Shown: piece by piece, positions 9,667 to 24,100 of the stretch
How the letters are laid out: each line of letters starts with the position of its first letter
How positions within the stretch are numbered: the stretch's first letter is position 1
Source of the DNA: Sycon ciliatum
Taxonomy: Eukaryota > Porifera > Calcarea > Leucosolenida > Sycettidae
Length of the DNA: 64,000 nucleotides
Assembly: GCF_964019385.1 (NCBI RefSeq)
Contig: NC_088655.1
Coordinates: 6,042,158-6,106,157 of the forward strand
Reading direction: 5' to 3'
Notes under the pieces: generated by a model
The model's database searches: none
Told to the model about the DNA's origin: nothing
What the model saw: the letters and a program-made list of their open reading frames with translations, nothing else
Translations under genes and position numbers: made by a program

Positions 9667-11232
9667 ATTGTATTGATTGCCCTGTTGGGATGTTTGCATA
9701 GGCTGTGTACATGGACAAACATTGTATTGATTGCCCTGTTGGGATGTTTGCATAGGCTGTGTACATGGACAAACATTGTATTGATTGCCCTGTTGGACTG
9801 TTTGCATAGGCTGTGTACATGGACAAACATTGTATTGATTGCCCTGTTGGGATGTTTGCATAGGCTGTGTACATGGACAAACATTGTATTGATTGCCCTG
9901 TTGGACTGTTTGCATAGGCTGTGTACATGGACAAACATTGTATTGATTGCCCTGTTGGGATGTTTGCATAGGCTGTGTACATGGACAAACATTGTATTGA
10001 TTGCCCTGTTGGACTGTTTGCATAGGCTGTGTACATGGACAAACATTGTATTGATTGCCCTGTTGGGATGTTTGCATAGGCTGTGTACATGGACAAACAT
10101 TGTATTGATTGCCCTGTTGGGATGTTTGCATAGGCTGTGTACATGGATAAACATTGTATTGATTGCACTGTTGGGATGTTTGCATAGGCTGTGTACATGG
10201 ACAAACATTGTATTGATTGCCCTGTTGGGATGTTTGCATAGGCTGTGTACATGGATAAACATTGTATTGATTGCCCTGTTGGGATGTTTGCATAGGCTGT
10301 GTAAATGGATAAACATTGTATTGATTGCCCTGTTGGGATGTTTGCATAGGTTGTGTACATGGATAAACATTGTATTGATTGCCCTGTTGGGATGTTTGCA
10401 TAGGCTGTGTACATGGATAAACATTGTATTGATTGCACTGTTGGGATGTTTGCATAGGCTGTGTACATGGACAAACATTGTATTGATTGCACTGTTCGGA
10501 TGTTTGCATAGGCTGTGTGGATGGATAAACATTGTATTGATTGCACTGTTGGAATGTTTGCATAGGCTGTGTACATGGACAAACATTGTATTGATTGCAC
10601 AGTTGGGATGTTTGCATAGGCTGTGTACATGGACAAACATTGTATTTATTGCACTGTTGGGATGTTAGCATAGGCTGTGTACATGGATAAACATTGTATT
10701 GATTGCCCTGTTGGGATGTTTGCATAGGTTGTGTACATAGACAAACATTGTATTGATTGCACTGTTGGGATGTTTGCATAGGCTGTGTACATGGATAAAC
10801 AATGTATTGATTGCACTGTTGGGATGTTTGCATAGGCTGTGTACATGGACAAACATTGTATTGATTGCACTGTTGGGATGTTTGCATAGGCTGTGTACAT
10901 GGATAAACATTGTATTGATTGCACTGCTGGGATGTTTGCATAGGCTGTGTACATGGATAAACATTGTATTGATTGCACTGTTGGGATGTTTGCATAGGCT
11001 GTGTACATGGATAAACATTGTATTGATTGCACTGTTGGGATGTTTGCATAGGCTGTGTACATGGATAAACATTGTATTGATTGCACTGTTGGGATGTTTG
11101 CATAGGCTGTGTACATGGATAAACATTGTATTGATTGCACTGTTGGGATGTTTGCATAGGCTGTGTACATGGATAAACATTGTATTGATTGCACTGTTGG
11201 GATGTTTGCATAGGCTGTGTACATGGATAAAC
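9667..11232. repeat. 54-bp minisatellite, about 29 copies
   Basis: The unit contains ATTGTATTGATTGCCCTGTT, GGGATGTTTGCATAGGCTGT and GTACATGGACAAAC. Since 54 is a multiple of three and several frames lack stops, long ORFs appear in at least four frames on both strands; none looks like a real protein. Variants are regionally clustered: GCCCTG/GGACAA units dominate left of about 10130 and GCACTG/GGATAA units dominate to the right. Confidence 0.97.
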
Positions 11233-11337
11233 AGAACAAGCAACGTATTATACACTGCACTTTGAAGTCAACACTTGAATATTCGCATATTCGCAGCATA
11301 TTTATATTTATTTCCAAGAGAGAGATTGGAAGCTTTG

Positions 11338-11379
11338 TTACAACTCCGAGTTTCACGTATTACTACGATCATCAGGCAA
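11338..11379 (-). ncRNA. Candidate hammerhead ribozyme (family C)
   Basis: Minus strand: stem I TTGC/GTAA (four pairs, one G-U), CTGATGA, stem II CGTA-GTAA-TACG with a T-T mismatch beside the core, GAA, stem III ACT-CGG-AGT, and the cleavage triplet GTT. Core positions are complete, but stem I is short. It lies just right of the 54-bp array and could be the end of a third Penelope-like family. Confidence 0.5.
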
Positions 11380-11384
11380 GTTTC

Positions 11385-12700
11385 TTGTGTACAAGGCTCT
11401 GCCTTACATGGGTATTGAGCATTGAGCACTCTTCGGACAGTGAAGCAAACGACTTGACTGCATATTTATTTATTTATTTATTTTCGGCTATTTTCGGCCT
11501 AGGCATTTGCTGGGCAAAGTGCTGACTAACTTGACTTCCAGCACACATCAGAAGATGCTTGCATTGTGCAAAGCAAGTACAGTAAGCATGCAACACCGCA
11601 AGGGTACTTTCAGAACTATGGACCGCTGAAGACAGTCACGCCACCCGAGCAGTGAGGCTGATCGGCCTATGGTGCCCCATACGTTACAAGTCATGCAGGC
11701 CTCCGCTAATAGACCTTATCACATGGCACGTGATTGTTGCCCGTACTCCAGCGAATCAGCACCTTTCGCGCCGCGGGCAATAATATGCGATATTGCCCGC
11801 AAAAAAATTGTTTATTTGCCCGCAAAAAAATAGTTTATTTCAGTGATCGCGTGACTACGGTACGACGACTCTGTACTGTAGACTGTACGACTCTACGACG
11901 AGTCGCAGTGTAGCATTGAGACGAAGATGGAATTCTTTTTGGAGATGGACATCCCGGCAATGGACATGGCCTCGGACGTCTGCCGTGTGGTGCTTGCAGG
12001 GATCATTTGTTCAGTCATGTTGGCAGCCTGACCGTCGGTAAGCTTGTGGATAAGATTCAGTTCTGCTCGAAGTGGTACTGTGATCACAAACAATTATTTG
12101 AAATAACACAAATTCAACTCAGCGTCGCGCGTTTTCAAATCCTCGCAAAGTCACTGCCTGTGTGTGGTCTTCATGTGCCACGCAAAACTCTTACCAGGCT
12201 CATCTGTCCTCTGCCTTCACCTTTGCTTGAACAACAAACACAACAATTCAGGAATGTTTTGCAATGAAAAATACAGCTATCTGGAGCTGAAAAAAAGAAG
12301 AAAAATTGTCCTCAGAATTACACACCAGGGAGTCGTCAAATACTTGCACATGTTGCAGTACTGTATTTGACAACTTCCTGATACACATGTAAACATGAAG
12401 AAACTCTTTGTGGTAGCACTCTTAATTTTTCAACTGAAATTATGATTCTGCTGTATTTAATTGTCGTTGCCATGTCTATTGCTATGACGATGCGGTGCCG
12501 GCACTTTTTTTCTGTCTCCGTCTTTCAGTACTGTATACTCTCTGATGGCCTGTAGCAGACTTTTTGTTAGGGCGTAAGAGAAATATCTTCATTTTTCCTG
12601 TTTTGATAATGATAGCACATCAATATACATTGTGGTCATAATGTGTTGGCATTTGGGCTGATTTCAACAGCAGCCCAATGGTCTGCTCTGTGGGCCATGT
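11385..12700. other. Intergenic; possible MITE ends
   Basis: No gene was seen. TTATCACATGGC near 11715 and its complement GCCATGTGATAA near 12695 could be the ends of a degraded element. A GGGCAATAATATGCGATA-type tract at 11775-11800 resembles the arms of the hairpin at 12709-12842. Confidence 0.4.
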
Positions 12701-12708
12701 GATAAATT

Positions 12709-12842
12709 TGTTATCGCATGGTTGCTGCGGGCCTTATGGCATATTATTGCCCCTCGAGGTTAGCCCTCGGGCCTACGGCCCTCGGGCTAACCTCTCGGGG
12801 CAATAATATGCCATAAGGCCCTTGCAACTATGCGATAACATA
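12709..12842. repeat. 134-bp near-perfect palindrome
   Basis: The left arm (12709-12773) and right arm (12778-12842) are complementary with only a few mismatches, around a centre GGGCCTACGGCCC. Arm motifs include GGCCTTATGGCATATTATTG. It could extrude as a long cruciform or fold as a hairpin RNA; it is probably a fold-back element remnant. Confidence 0.85.
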
Positions 12843-13730
12843 TACTTATGCACGTTGTGCAGATGTACAGAGTTCTGTACTGCGACCGTAGGTGTGTACA
12901 GACCCAGTTCGGTGTTCATCGTGTGCTATGCGCATGCGCATTTGACCAATTTTAGCCTCATAATGAATGGCAAACAATCGCTTTTCCAGCTTCCTCATTT
13001 TGGTTAGAACTAATGACTAGCTAGATCTTTGTCAGATTTTTTCTTATGAAATGCCTTCAGGGCTCATTTCTTAGTGGAAATAGCAGTAAACACAATAGGG
13101 TCATGCAAATTCAACACCCAACCGGGTCTACGGGATTCTACGAGATTGTACGGGATTTCGTGCATCTGTACAACGCTACGTGCATATGGCTTATAATACT
13201 CTTCATGTACGTTCAGGTGTCGAAAAGTTCAAACTGCAAAATACACTACAAACCACCACTGCGTTGACTGTGCGAACACTCCACACCAATACCAAGACTA
13301 CATAAACCCAAAGACAGCAAGAGTGTGCAACTCCAGCTATGGGGTATGCAAGGGCAGAACTGCACATCACGTGATGAACCCGTACACATGCTTTGCACCC
13401 CGTGTATGACAGATACAGTTTTGGGTTCAACTCTCTTGTGGTCACTTTGCACTGTTTGCCAGCGTAACCGTTTGAAGCATGTTTATAATATGCGATGTGA
13501 AGTTCTGCTGTGGCTGTACTGTATAGAGGTTGTGCAGGCAGTTGCACACTCTTGGGGGGTATGTACTCTTGCCAATATCAATATCATTGTCAACATCAGC
13601 ATGAGCAAGAACTTACTACAATACAGGTTGTCCTTAAATTGCTTGAGGTTGCAGGCGACAAAGACAAGACGTTTCAGGTCAGAGGTCTTGCGAATGAGCT
13701 GGCACACATCCGGATCTAGATACGTCTGGT
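12843..13730. other. No recognisable gene
   Basis: Unique-looking sequence with several overlapping short ORFs on both strands, none with a recognisable domain or with splice-site support. Confidence 0.45.
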
Positions 13731-13734
13731 TGTG

Positions 13735-13850
13735 TGTATGTGAACACAAACATACGTGCACACATATACACACACATGCACACACACATGCACGTACACA
13801 CACACACACGCACACACCTACACACACACGTGCACACACAGACAAACAAA
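13735..13850. repeat. CA-rich microsatellite
   Basis: Imperfect (CA)n with interspersed TG, CG and TA steps. The ORFs on both strands crossing it are low-complexity artefacts. Confidence 0.9.
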
Positions 13851-14835
13851 TTAGGATCTGCCTGATATGTCAAAGAATCGTATTGAGTACTCGAGCACTC
13901 GTCCGTGAGCTAGGGTTATTGTTAGCGATTGTGCTCGATAAGAGATCGCTAGTGGTGTGCGTGTACGCACGATCATTGCATGCCTGGAAAGTGTGTAAGT
14001 GCAGACTACTGACACTATTGATACTGTTACTGTGTATCACTAGTATTACACACACTTACTGCCTTAGCAAACAACGGTAACGCTAGTTTTTTACCGTACT
14101 CGTACCTTGATCATCCAAATAGCGTCGAAGCTGCAGCGTAAAAACGTTATGGGGGCTGATTTATCGTTGTGACCTACGGTACGTGTTTTGGCCAAATATT
14201 GCATAGTCCGTACGCATTTCACCTTGTACCGCGTATAGGGTGACAAAAATGGTTGTACTGCACGAAATAAAAGCTATTCTCGTGGTAACAGCGTACTAAA
14301 CAAAATAGAGTGCATCTTGCTAAAGGTCGAACCCAAATCACGGTATTTTCCCCCTTACGGTAATACCGTTACAACATAACGTTTTTTGCTAAGGGTGTCT
14401 ATTGAGTGCAATTTGCGACGAGTCAACAAGTGCCCCGTGCCTGTAGTGACTAGCGTGCAACAGTTGCTTTTTGATTGTTTGTCCTGCACTTGCTTGCAGT
14501 GCAAACTGTCATTCCGTCAGTTGAACTTCAATACTGCAGTCTTCCTACCATACCAAGAGTGCAGTAATCTATCTACGATACTGCTCGTGTTCACACTTAT
14601 AAATTGTATTTGTATTCACGGATTCTCCACAGTCCTTTATAGCCTAAATCGAAGGAGTCTCCGTAGATGAAGTTAAAGAGTACAATGCAATTGAAATGTG
14701 ACACTTTCAAATGAAACACTTACGCAAGCTAGCTCGTGGTGGTCTGGTGGATCAACAGCGACGACAAAATTCTGCTTTGCCACAGATAAACTCAGCATTG
14801 GTGATGCCTGCCAGCATGCACAAAAACATCATGTA
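13851..14835. other. No recognisable gene
   Basis: AT-richer unique sequence. The ORF at 14386-14670 (+) has no identifiable domain, flanking splice sites or start context, and I do not call it. Confidence 0.45.
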
Positions 14836-14938
14836 CACACACCTACTCACACGCACACACACACATACACACATACACACACACAGACAGACACACACAT
14901 GCACACACGCATGCACACACACGCATGCACACACACGA
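14836..14938. repeat. CA-rich microsatellite
   Basis: Imperfect (CACA/GACA)n tract. A C-run follows at 15017-15037. Confidence 0.9.
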
Positions 14939-15039
14939 GGTGCACCGGGTCCACACGTGCAGCACAAGATGGCAATAAATGCATCCACACGTCAGCGTGA
15001 ACATAGACAACAAACACACTACCCCCCCCCCCCCCCCTG

Positions 15040-15470
15040 TTGAAAAGCTCTGCAGACCGCAGAGGTCTAGAAAAAGCTCATACACATAGCCAGGATGGTA
15101 GACTTGAACATATCCAGGATAGGGGAGACTTCTGCGGGATATAATATTATTATATTGTGTCTTTATTATGAGCTTCAGCTGTGGAGCTTGCCCAGTGGAC
15201 CAGGTGGACAGACATCAAGAGCACAATACCATGTGCACGGGAGCAAATACACATGAGATCCTATGATAGCATATGGTAACAGCAGTGTCTGTGAAATCGA
15301 TTACAAGGTCATTGTGGACTTGTTCAGTGCAGTGGGGAAAGTGTGAAATTTCAGTGCATGGTCAGGTAAGGTCCATAGCAGCTTACCCAAGACAATAGAG
15401 TCCTCGTTGACATCGCACCAGTCACAGGTTAATGTGTACAGACGTTCAGTGGCAAGGGTGTTTACTTTGC
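15040..15470. other. No recognisable feature
   Basis: Unique sequence between microsatellites without a supportable ORF. Confidence 0.45.
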
Positions 15471-15665
15471 AGACACACAAATAGACACAAACACACACAT
15501 GCACATGCACACACACACACATACACACAGCCAGACACACACACACACAAACACACAGACACACACACAGACAGACACAGACAGACACAGACAGACACAC
15601 ATAGATACACACACAGACACACACGGTCACAGACACACAGTCAGACACACACACCGAGGTACAAA
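15471..15665. repeat. CA/CAGA microsatellite
   Basis: ACACACA runs interleaved with ACAGACAG units. Confidence 0.9.
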
Positions 15666-15936
15666 CAGACAGTGTAAGAAGAGGATTGTGTACTCCCATT
15701 GCAACTTGCCGTGGAAACTAATTACTGTATGTGGCAAGAATCGGAATCTTTCCAGCAGAATAATCCAATAAACCGATCTGGTCAGAGGGAGGGCAAAACT
15801 CTGCAATCCTGTATAATGCAGGTTGATATGGTCCTGCAGTGAGGGGTGAAAAGGGAAATCTGACCTCCGATAAAACAGTTGCTGAGTGGCTCTGAGTGGC
15901 TCTGCATGGCTCTGGCACTATGAGTGTGAGCACATC

Positions 15937-17115
15937 GCTATGCGGTGAACGTGGCTATGCACTGAATATGGCTATGCAATGAACGTGGCTATGCAATGAA
16001 CGTGGCTATGCAATGAACGTGGCTATTCAATGAACGTGGCTCTGCAATGAACGTGGCTCTGCAATGAATGTGGCTATGCAATAAATGTGGCTATGCACTG
16101 AATGTGGCTATGCAATGAATGTGGCTATGCACTGAATGTGGCTATGCAATGAACGTGGCAATGCAATGAACGTGGCTATGCACTGAATGTGGCTATGCAA
16201 TGAATGTGGCTATGCAATGAACGTGGCTATGCACTGAATGTGGCTATGCAATGAATGTGGCTATGCAATGAATGTGGCTATGCAATGAACGTTGCTATGC
16301 AATGAATGTGGCTATGCAATGAATGTGGCTATGCAATGAACGTGGCTATGCAATGAACGTGGCAATGCAATGAACGTGGCTATGCAATGAACGTGGCTAT
16401 GCAATGAACGTGGCTATGCAATGAACGTGGCTATGCAATGAACGTGGCTATGCAATGAACGTGGCTATGCAATGAACGTGGCTATGCAATGAACGTGGCT
16501 ATGCAATGAACGTGGCTCTGCAATGAACGTGGCTATGCAATGAACGTGGCTATGCAATGAACGTGGCTATGCAATGAACGTGGCTATGCACTGAACGTGG
16601 CTCTGCAATGAACGTGGCTATGCAATGAATGTGGCTATGCACTGAACGTGGCTATGCAATGAATGTGGCTATGCAATGAACGTGGCTATGCAATGAACGT
16701 GGCTATGCAATGAACGTGGCTATGCTATGAACGTGGCTATGCAATGAATGTGGCTATGCAATGAACGTGGCTCTGCAATGAACGTGGCTCTGCACTGAAT
16801 GTGGCTATGCAATGAACGTGGCAATGCAATGAACGTGGCTATGCACTGAATGTGGCTATGCAATGAATGTGGCTATGCAATGAACGTGGCTATGCACTGA
16901 ATGTGGCTATGCAATGAATGTGGCTATGCAATGAATGTGGCTATGCAATGAACGTTGCTATGCAATGAACGTGGCTATGCAATGAACGTGGCTATGCAAT
17001 GAACGTGGCTATGCAATGAACGTGGCTATGCAATGAACGTGGCTATGCAATGAACGTGGCTATGCAATGAACGTGGCTATGCAATGAAAGTGGCTATGCA
17101 ATGAACGTGGCTCTG
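15937..17115. repeat. 17-bp satellite (AATGAACGTGGCTATGC), about 69 copies
   Basis: Strict 17-bp period. Variants are limited to CTGAA for ATGAA, GAATG for GAACG, and CTC or CAA for CTA. Two long blocks (around 16110-16320 and 16790-16960) share the same order of variants, indicating a block duplication of about 680 bp inside the array. Confidence 0.95.
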
Positions 17116-17264
17116 CGTTATCATACACGTACATACACAGGGCAGCAATGACGATAGCCAGTTAACAAGTGCCAGCATACATGTCATTACCTTGGAAAAA
17201 GGCATCAGCCGATATTCTGTACGTCAGGCCAAGCGATTCTCATGTAGATGCTACAAGTACAAAA

Positions 17265-17333
17265 GCACAAGACCAAGCGAATACACACAATTATATTAAT
17301 ATTATAATTGTGTGTATTCGCTTGGTCTTGTGC
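17265..17333. repeat. Perfect 31-bp inverted repeat (hairpin) next to a GA array
   Basis: Arms 17265-17295 and 17303-17333 are exact complements (they begin GCACAAGACCAAGCG) around a 7-nt AT loop. The (GA)n array starts 11 bp downstream. Confidence 0.95.
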
Positions 17334-17344
17334 GAATATAATAA

Positions 17345-18480
<1,136 letters not shown>

Positions 18481-18486
18481 TATGGG

Positions 18487-18595
18487 ACACAGACACAGAC
18501 ACAGACACACACACAGACGCACATACATGCACACAGACACAGACAGACAGACGGACAGACAGACAAACAGACAGACAAACACACACACACACCAC
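18487..18595. repeat. ACAGAC microsatellite
   Basis: Imperfect ACAGAC, GACAGACA and CACA repeats. Confidence 0.9.
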
Positions 18596-18800
18596 GGGCT
18601 GTGCTGACACCTACCTGGTAATGTCAAAATGTAAGTACATTGATGTAATTCCACTGTCTTTTCCAGGACCATCAACAAAATACTTGCTCAGCAGTTGAAC
18701 TTTTGTTTCAACTTCATCCTGTAGGCAATGAAATAAAAGTCACAGCACAAGTAAGAGTTGGCCAGAGGGACTTTACACTTTACAGCGCGAGCAGAAATTC

Positions 18801-19000
18801 NNNNNNNNNNNNNNNNNNNNNNNNNNNNNNNNNNNNNNNNNNNNNNNNNNNNNNNNNNNNNNNNNNNNNNNNNNNNNNNNNNNNNNNNNNNNNNNNNNNN
18901 NNNNNNNNNNNNNNNNNNNNNNNNNNNNNNNNNNNNNNNNNNNNNNNNNNNNNNNNNNNNNNNNNNNNNNNNNNNNNNNNNNNNNNNNNNNNNNNNNNNN
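18801..19000. other. Assembly gap (200 N)
   Basis: Exactly 200 Ns, a conventional scaffold-gap size, sitting at the edge of a CT-rich repeat block. The true length is unknown. Confidence 0.99.
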
Positions 19001-20690
<1,690 letters not shown>

Positions 20691-21095
20691 TGGCCAAAGA
20701 ATACAGAATGAGGTTTGGCTTTCAACTGGAGTTTTGAACTGTGCTACCTCCAACAGGGACATACCTAAAGGGGTCCGGAGGGTGTTTTTTTTACAGACTC
20801 CTTTTCATGCACTGCACATGTCCAATATATGCCTGAAGAGCCAGCGGCCCAGTGCTACCTAGGTGACCCCCCCCCCCTCCTTCTCCTCTCTCACCGCTTA
20901 GGCGGAGTAATGTTAACGTCAAACACGAATTGTTTCGCCTTATGATAGTATAGCGTGAAGGTCACGCTGCAAGCCAAACACCATTCCACCTTCTTGGTAA
21001 AGCATTTCAACCCACTGTTGTTCTGAGCACTGCATTGACATAGAAAAAACACTTAACTGTGTCTTTGTTTGCATTCTTCCCCTATCTTTCTACAG
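20691..21095. other. Region upstream of the CARD gene
   Basis: No ORF of note. It ends in a pyrimidine-rich stretch and TTTCTACAG (21087-21095), a good 3' splice acceptor, so at least one untranslated exon of the CARD gene may lie further upstream. I cannot place a promoter. Confidence 0.4.
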
Positions 21096-21147
21096 TTCTA
21101 TTGACTGCTTGTTGAATGTCACACCAAGCAAGGTTTCCAGATGGCAG
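21096..21147 (+). CDS. CARD gene exon 1 (start codon exon, mostly 5'UTR)
   Basis: A 52-nt exon between TTTCTACAG and GTAAGT. It contains one ATG (21141) followed by GCAG before the donor, giving Met-Ala and phase 1, which fits exon 2 at 30902 exactly. The resulting N-terminus (Met-Ala-Gly-Asn-Pro...) leads straight into the CARD. The 9.75-kb intron that follows hosts a BEL/Pao element. The weakest point is that this exon is tiny and non-unique in signal. Confidence 0.5.
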
Positions 21148-24100
21148 GTAAGTAAAGTTCAAGTTGGGAGAATGTAAAATCAATCTGCCTCCCCACATTT
21201 AGGCATTCCATCATCGTTCCCATCGGTTTATTCAACTGTCCTTCCGGCCGCCTGTTTGATCATCCCTCCAACGCTCCTGCCCTTCATGCCATCATCCCTC
21301 CATCTCATACTATCATGTCCTCACTCACTCCCTCACTTCATCTATCTCTCCAATCATCTAGCTATAAACCCATCCATCCATCCATACTGTTTAGAAGAGT
21401 ATCTCTTTGTCGTTGTCACTATAATCGAGTGGCACATTCGCACTACAATTCTACGAGTGCTAGTTTGAAATTACGTTACGAATTGTTACGTTGTACAGCA
21501 GGTACAAAACAATTAATATTTACATACTCACCGGTTTTCGTTTCGGAGTCCCGCGCTGTGACTCAGCTAATTTCTATTTCGTTTGCCTTGTATTGTCTGA
21601 CTAGGGGCGCTGTCACCCCGTCGGGTGCAAGCACCCTTGGACAGAAGCACTTCACTTCACGACAAGTGTTCATTTTCGTTTTCCTCTTCTGCTTCTGTTG
21701 CACAGTTTGAACTTTGAATGTGTGCTTTTTTCGTACTCTGCTCTCGATCGAACCATGCGCTGCCGGGTCGATCTCCATAATTTTATCTTCCGTTGCCATG
21801 ACTGGCATTAGTACGCGTTCTGTACTCACTCGCTGCTTGGCACGCTTGCAGCGCGTCTTTTTTCTGTTGCAACCCAGTGCCTGCGTGCACGGTACGGGAT
21901 TTGCGATGCCACATCAGCGTTGGTGTGTCGTTGTGCTTCGTTGTTGTTTTTGTTCTTTGCTGAGTGTGGTCGTTAAAACTGAGCAAGAACGGGTCGTTGA
22001 CAAGGCGTGGTTTCGATGTGCATGCCCTCCTGTCAACTCCAAACTATTGGTAGCAGAGGATGGTTTTCACGGAGCCATCATGGAGGTAAAACTAGAAGAC
22101 CTCGCACGGAAAAAGCGAGAGCTGAAAACGGATTTCACAAATACGAGGAGAAATTTGACAGTGGAGTCAACGAATGAGGTGCCGAACCAAGATGACGTAA
22201 AGGCATGGAGAAGCCACTTGACGACAGTGTATGACGAGACCAAGAAGGTCATCATGGAGTACATGGAAGCGGTGGTGGATACTGACTCTAGGAGACATGC
22301 TGGTCTCCAAAAGCAGTACAAGCAGCTGGAAGGCCAGTATTCAGATGCCATGGAATTAGCCAGGAGTGTGCTCATCAGGAGCAGCAGAGCGAGCCTGGCA
22401 GCGTCGACCAGGCAGACTCCCAGTCCCAAGCAATTGCCACTGAGAGGGGCAACGCCGTTACTGGCGTCAGTGCGCGAGGAAAGCAGAGAAATTCTAGATC
22501 TGCGTGCGGCGCTCCAAGATGCACCGTTTCTTGATCGTCAGGACGATACGCGGGTTATGTTGCCCAGTGCTGCAGACTATGGAGAACGGGTGAAAGAAGA
22601 GCCGGACAGTCGTGTTGTAATGTTCAGTGGTCAGCGTGTGGGGGAACCTGCCGAACCCTTCCCGACCGTTGCCATGGCAACCGCGTCAGCACACGCGCCC
22701 CCGCAAACGGATATGATCAACAGCAATGCATGCACCGCTTTATCTGCAGCAGCTGCAGAGTACCAGCCACGTAGTTCAGTGCTGCCAGCGTCATTTGCAA
22801 CTATGACCACGGGCAGCAACGCTCCCGCTATAAATCAGGAACAAGGCTCTGCCTTCCTGATCCACGATCCTGCTGATCAAACACCTAGTATGATGTATGC
22901 AACGTATGGCAACAATACTGCTAGGCCGCAGCAGGCATACATGTACCAACAACAGCAGCCGCAGTGGAGTGCGAGCAATAGTGCAGTCGTGTACAACTCA
23001 CCTGTGTCTACTGGACCGTCGCACACCATCTCTGCCGGAGCGTCACAGTACGGTGTGAGACCCAGCGCTGGCATGCAAGCACCCCAGACCGCAGTATTCG
23101 CCCCAGTTCCGACATATGTCGGAGGCACCGCAGCTCGACCTGCGCCACGGACTGCTCCAGCGGCAGCTGCACAGATCAACATCGCCAGCAAGTTGAAGCG
23201 GATCGAAATTGCCGTGTTCACCGGAGAGAAGCGAAAATACGAGCGCTGGAAATCCGCTTTCAGCGTTTGTGTGGACCAGCAGCCGCTCTCCGCTGAATTC
23301 AAACTGCTGCAGCTCCGACAGTACGTGGCGGGTGAGGCGCTGGATGCCATCGAGAGTCTTGGCTACTCGGCAGCAGCATACGATGCTGCTCTGCGGCGGC
23401 TGGAGCGACGCTTCGGTGGGAGTCGCCGGCGCCTTGCGGTTAGGATGGAAGAGCTGGAACGATCTCCACCTATTCGATCCGGTAGAGCCCAGGACCTGGA
23501 GCGCTTTACCGATGTGCTCGACATGGCAGTGGTGACGTTAAAGGATGCCGGTATGCACACCGAGCTAGGTACCGGCATTCTCTACCAGCGGATCCAGCAG
23601 AAGCTGCCGGTGAACTTGTTGGCCCAGTATCGCCGCTGGATAGTACACCACCAAAAGGACGAATCGGTCGAGGTGCTGCTGGAGTGGCTGAATGCCGAGG
23701 CAGAAGTTCTTTCTGCCGCCACGGAAACTATCGAAGGCATCAGCCAGCAGCATCACGTCAGAAACCAATTGTCAACCAGCGGGACAAGTCGAAATCAGCC
23801 GACTCGGACGGCAACTGCTCACGACGCTGTGCAACCGCGCACGACCACGTTCGTGACAGCTACAAACACCGCTGGCAACGTGCCGACCGCAAGGTCCACA
23901 TGCCAATGCTGCAATGGCGGCGGGCACCCGATCTGGCGTTGCCCAGAGTTTGAGAAACAAACTGTAAGCCAGCGCTGGGCAGCAGCGAAGCGAAGCAAGT
24001 CATGCTATAGATGCCTTGCGACTGGACATAGCGGCAAGGATTGCCCACGGGACCGGGAGTGCGGTATCGACGGGTGCACGCAGCATCACCATCGCCTGCT

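Noticed and set aside
9538..11211. Very long ORFs (up to 534 codons) on both strands
   Set aside because: Entirely due to the 54-bp satellite, which lacks stops in several frames; no signal of selection in one frame.
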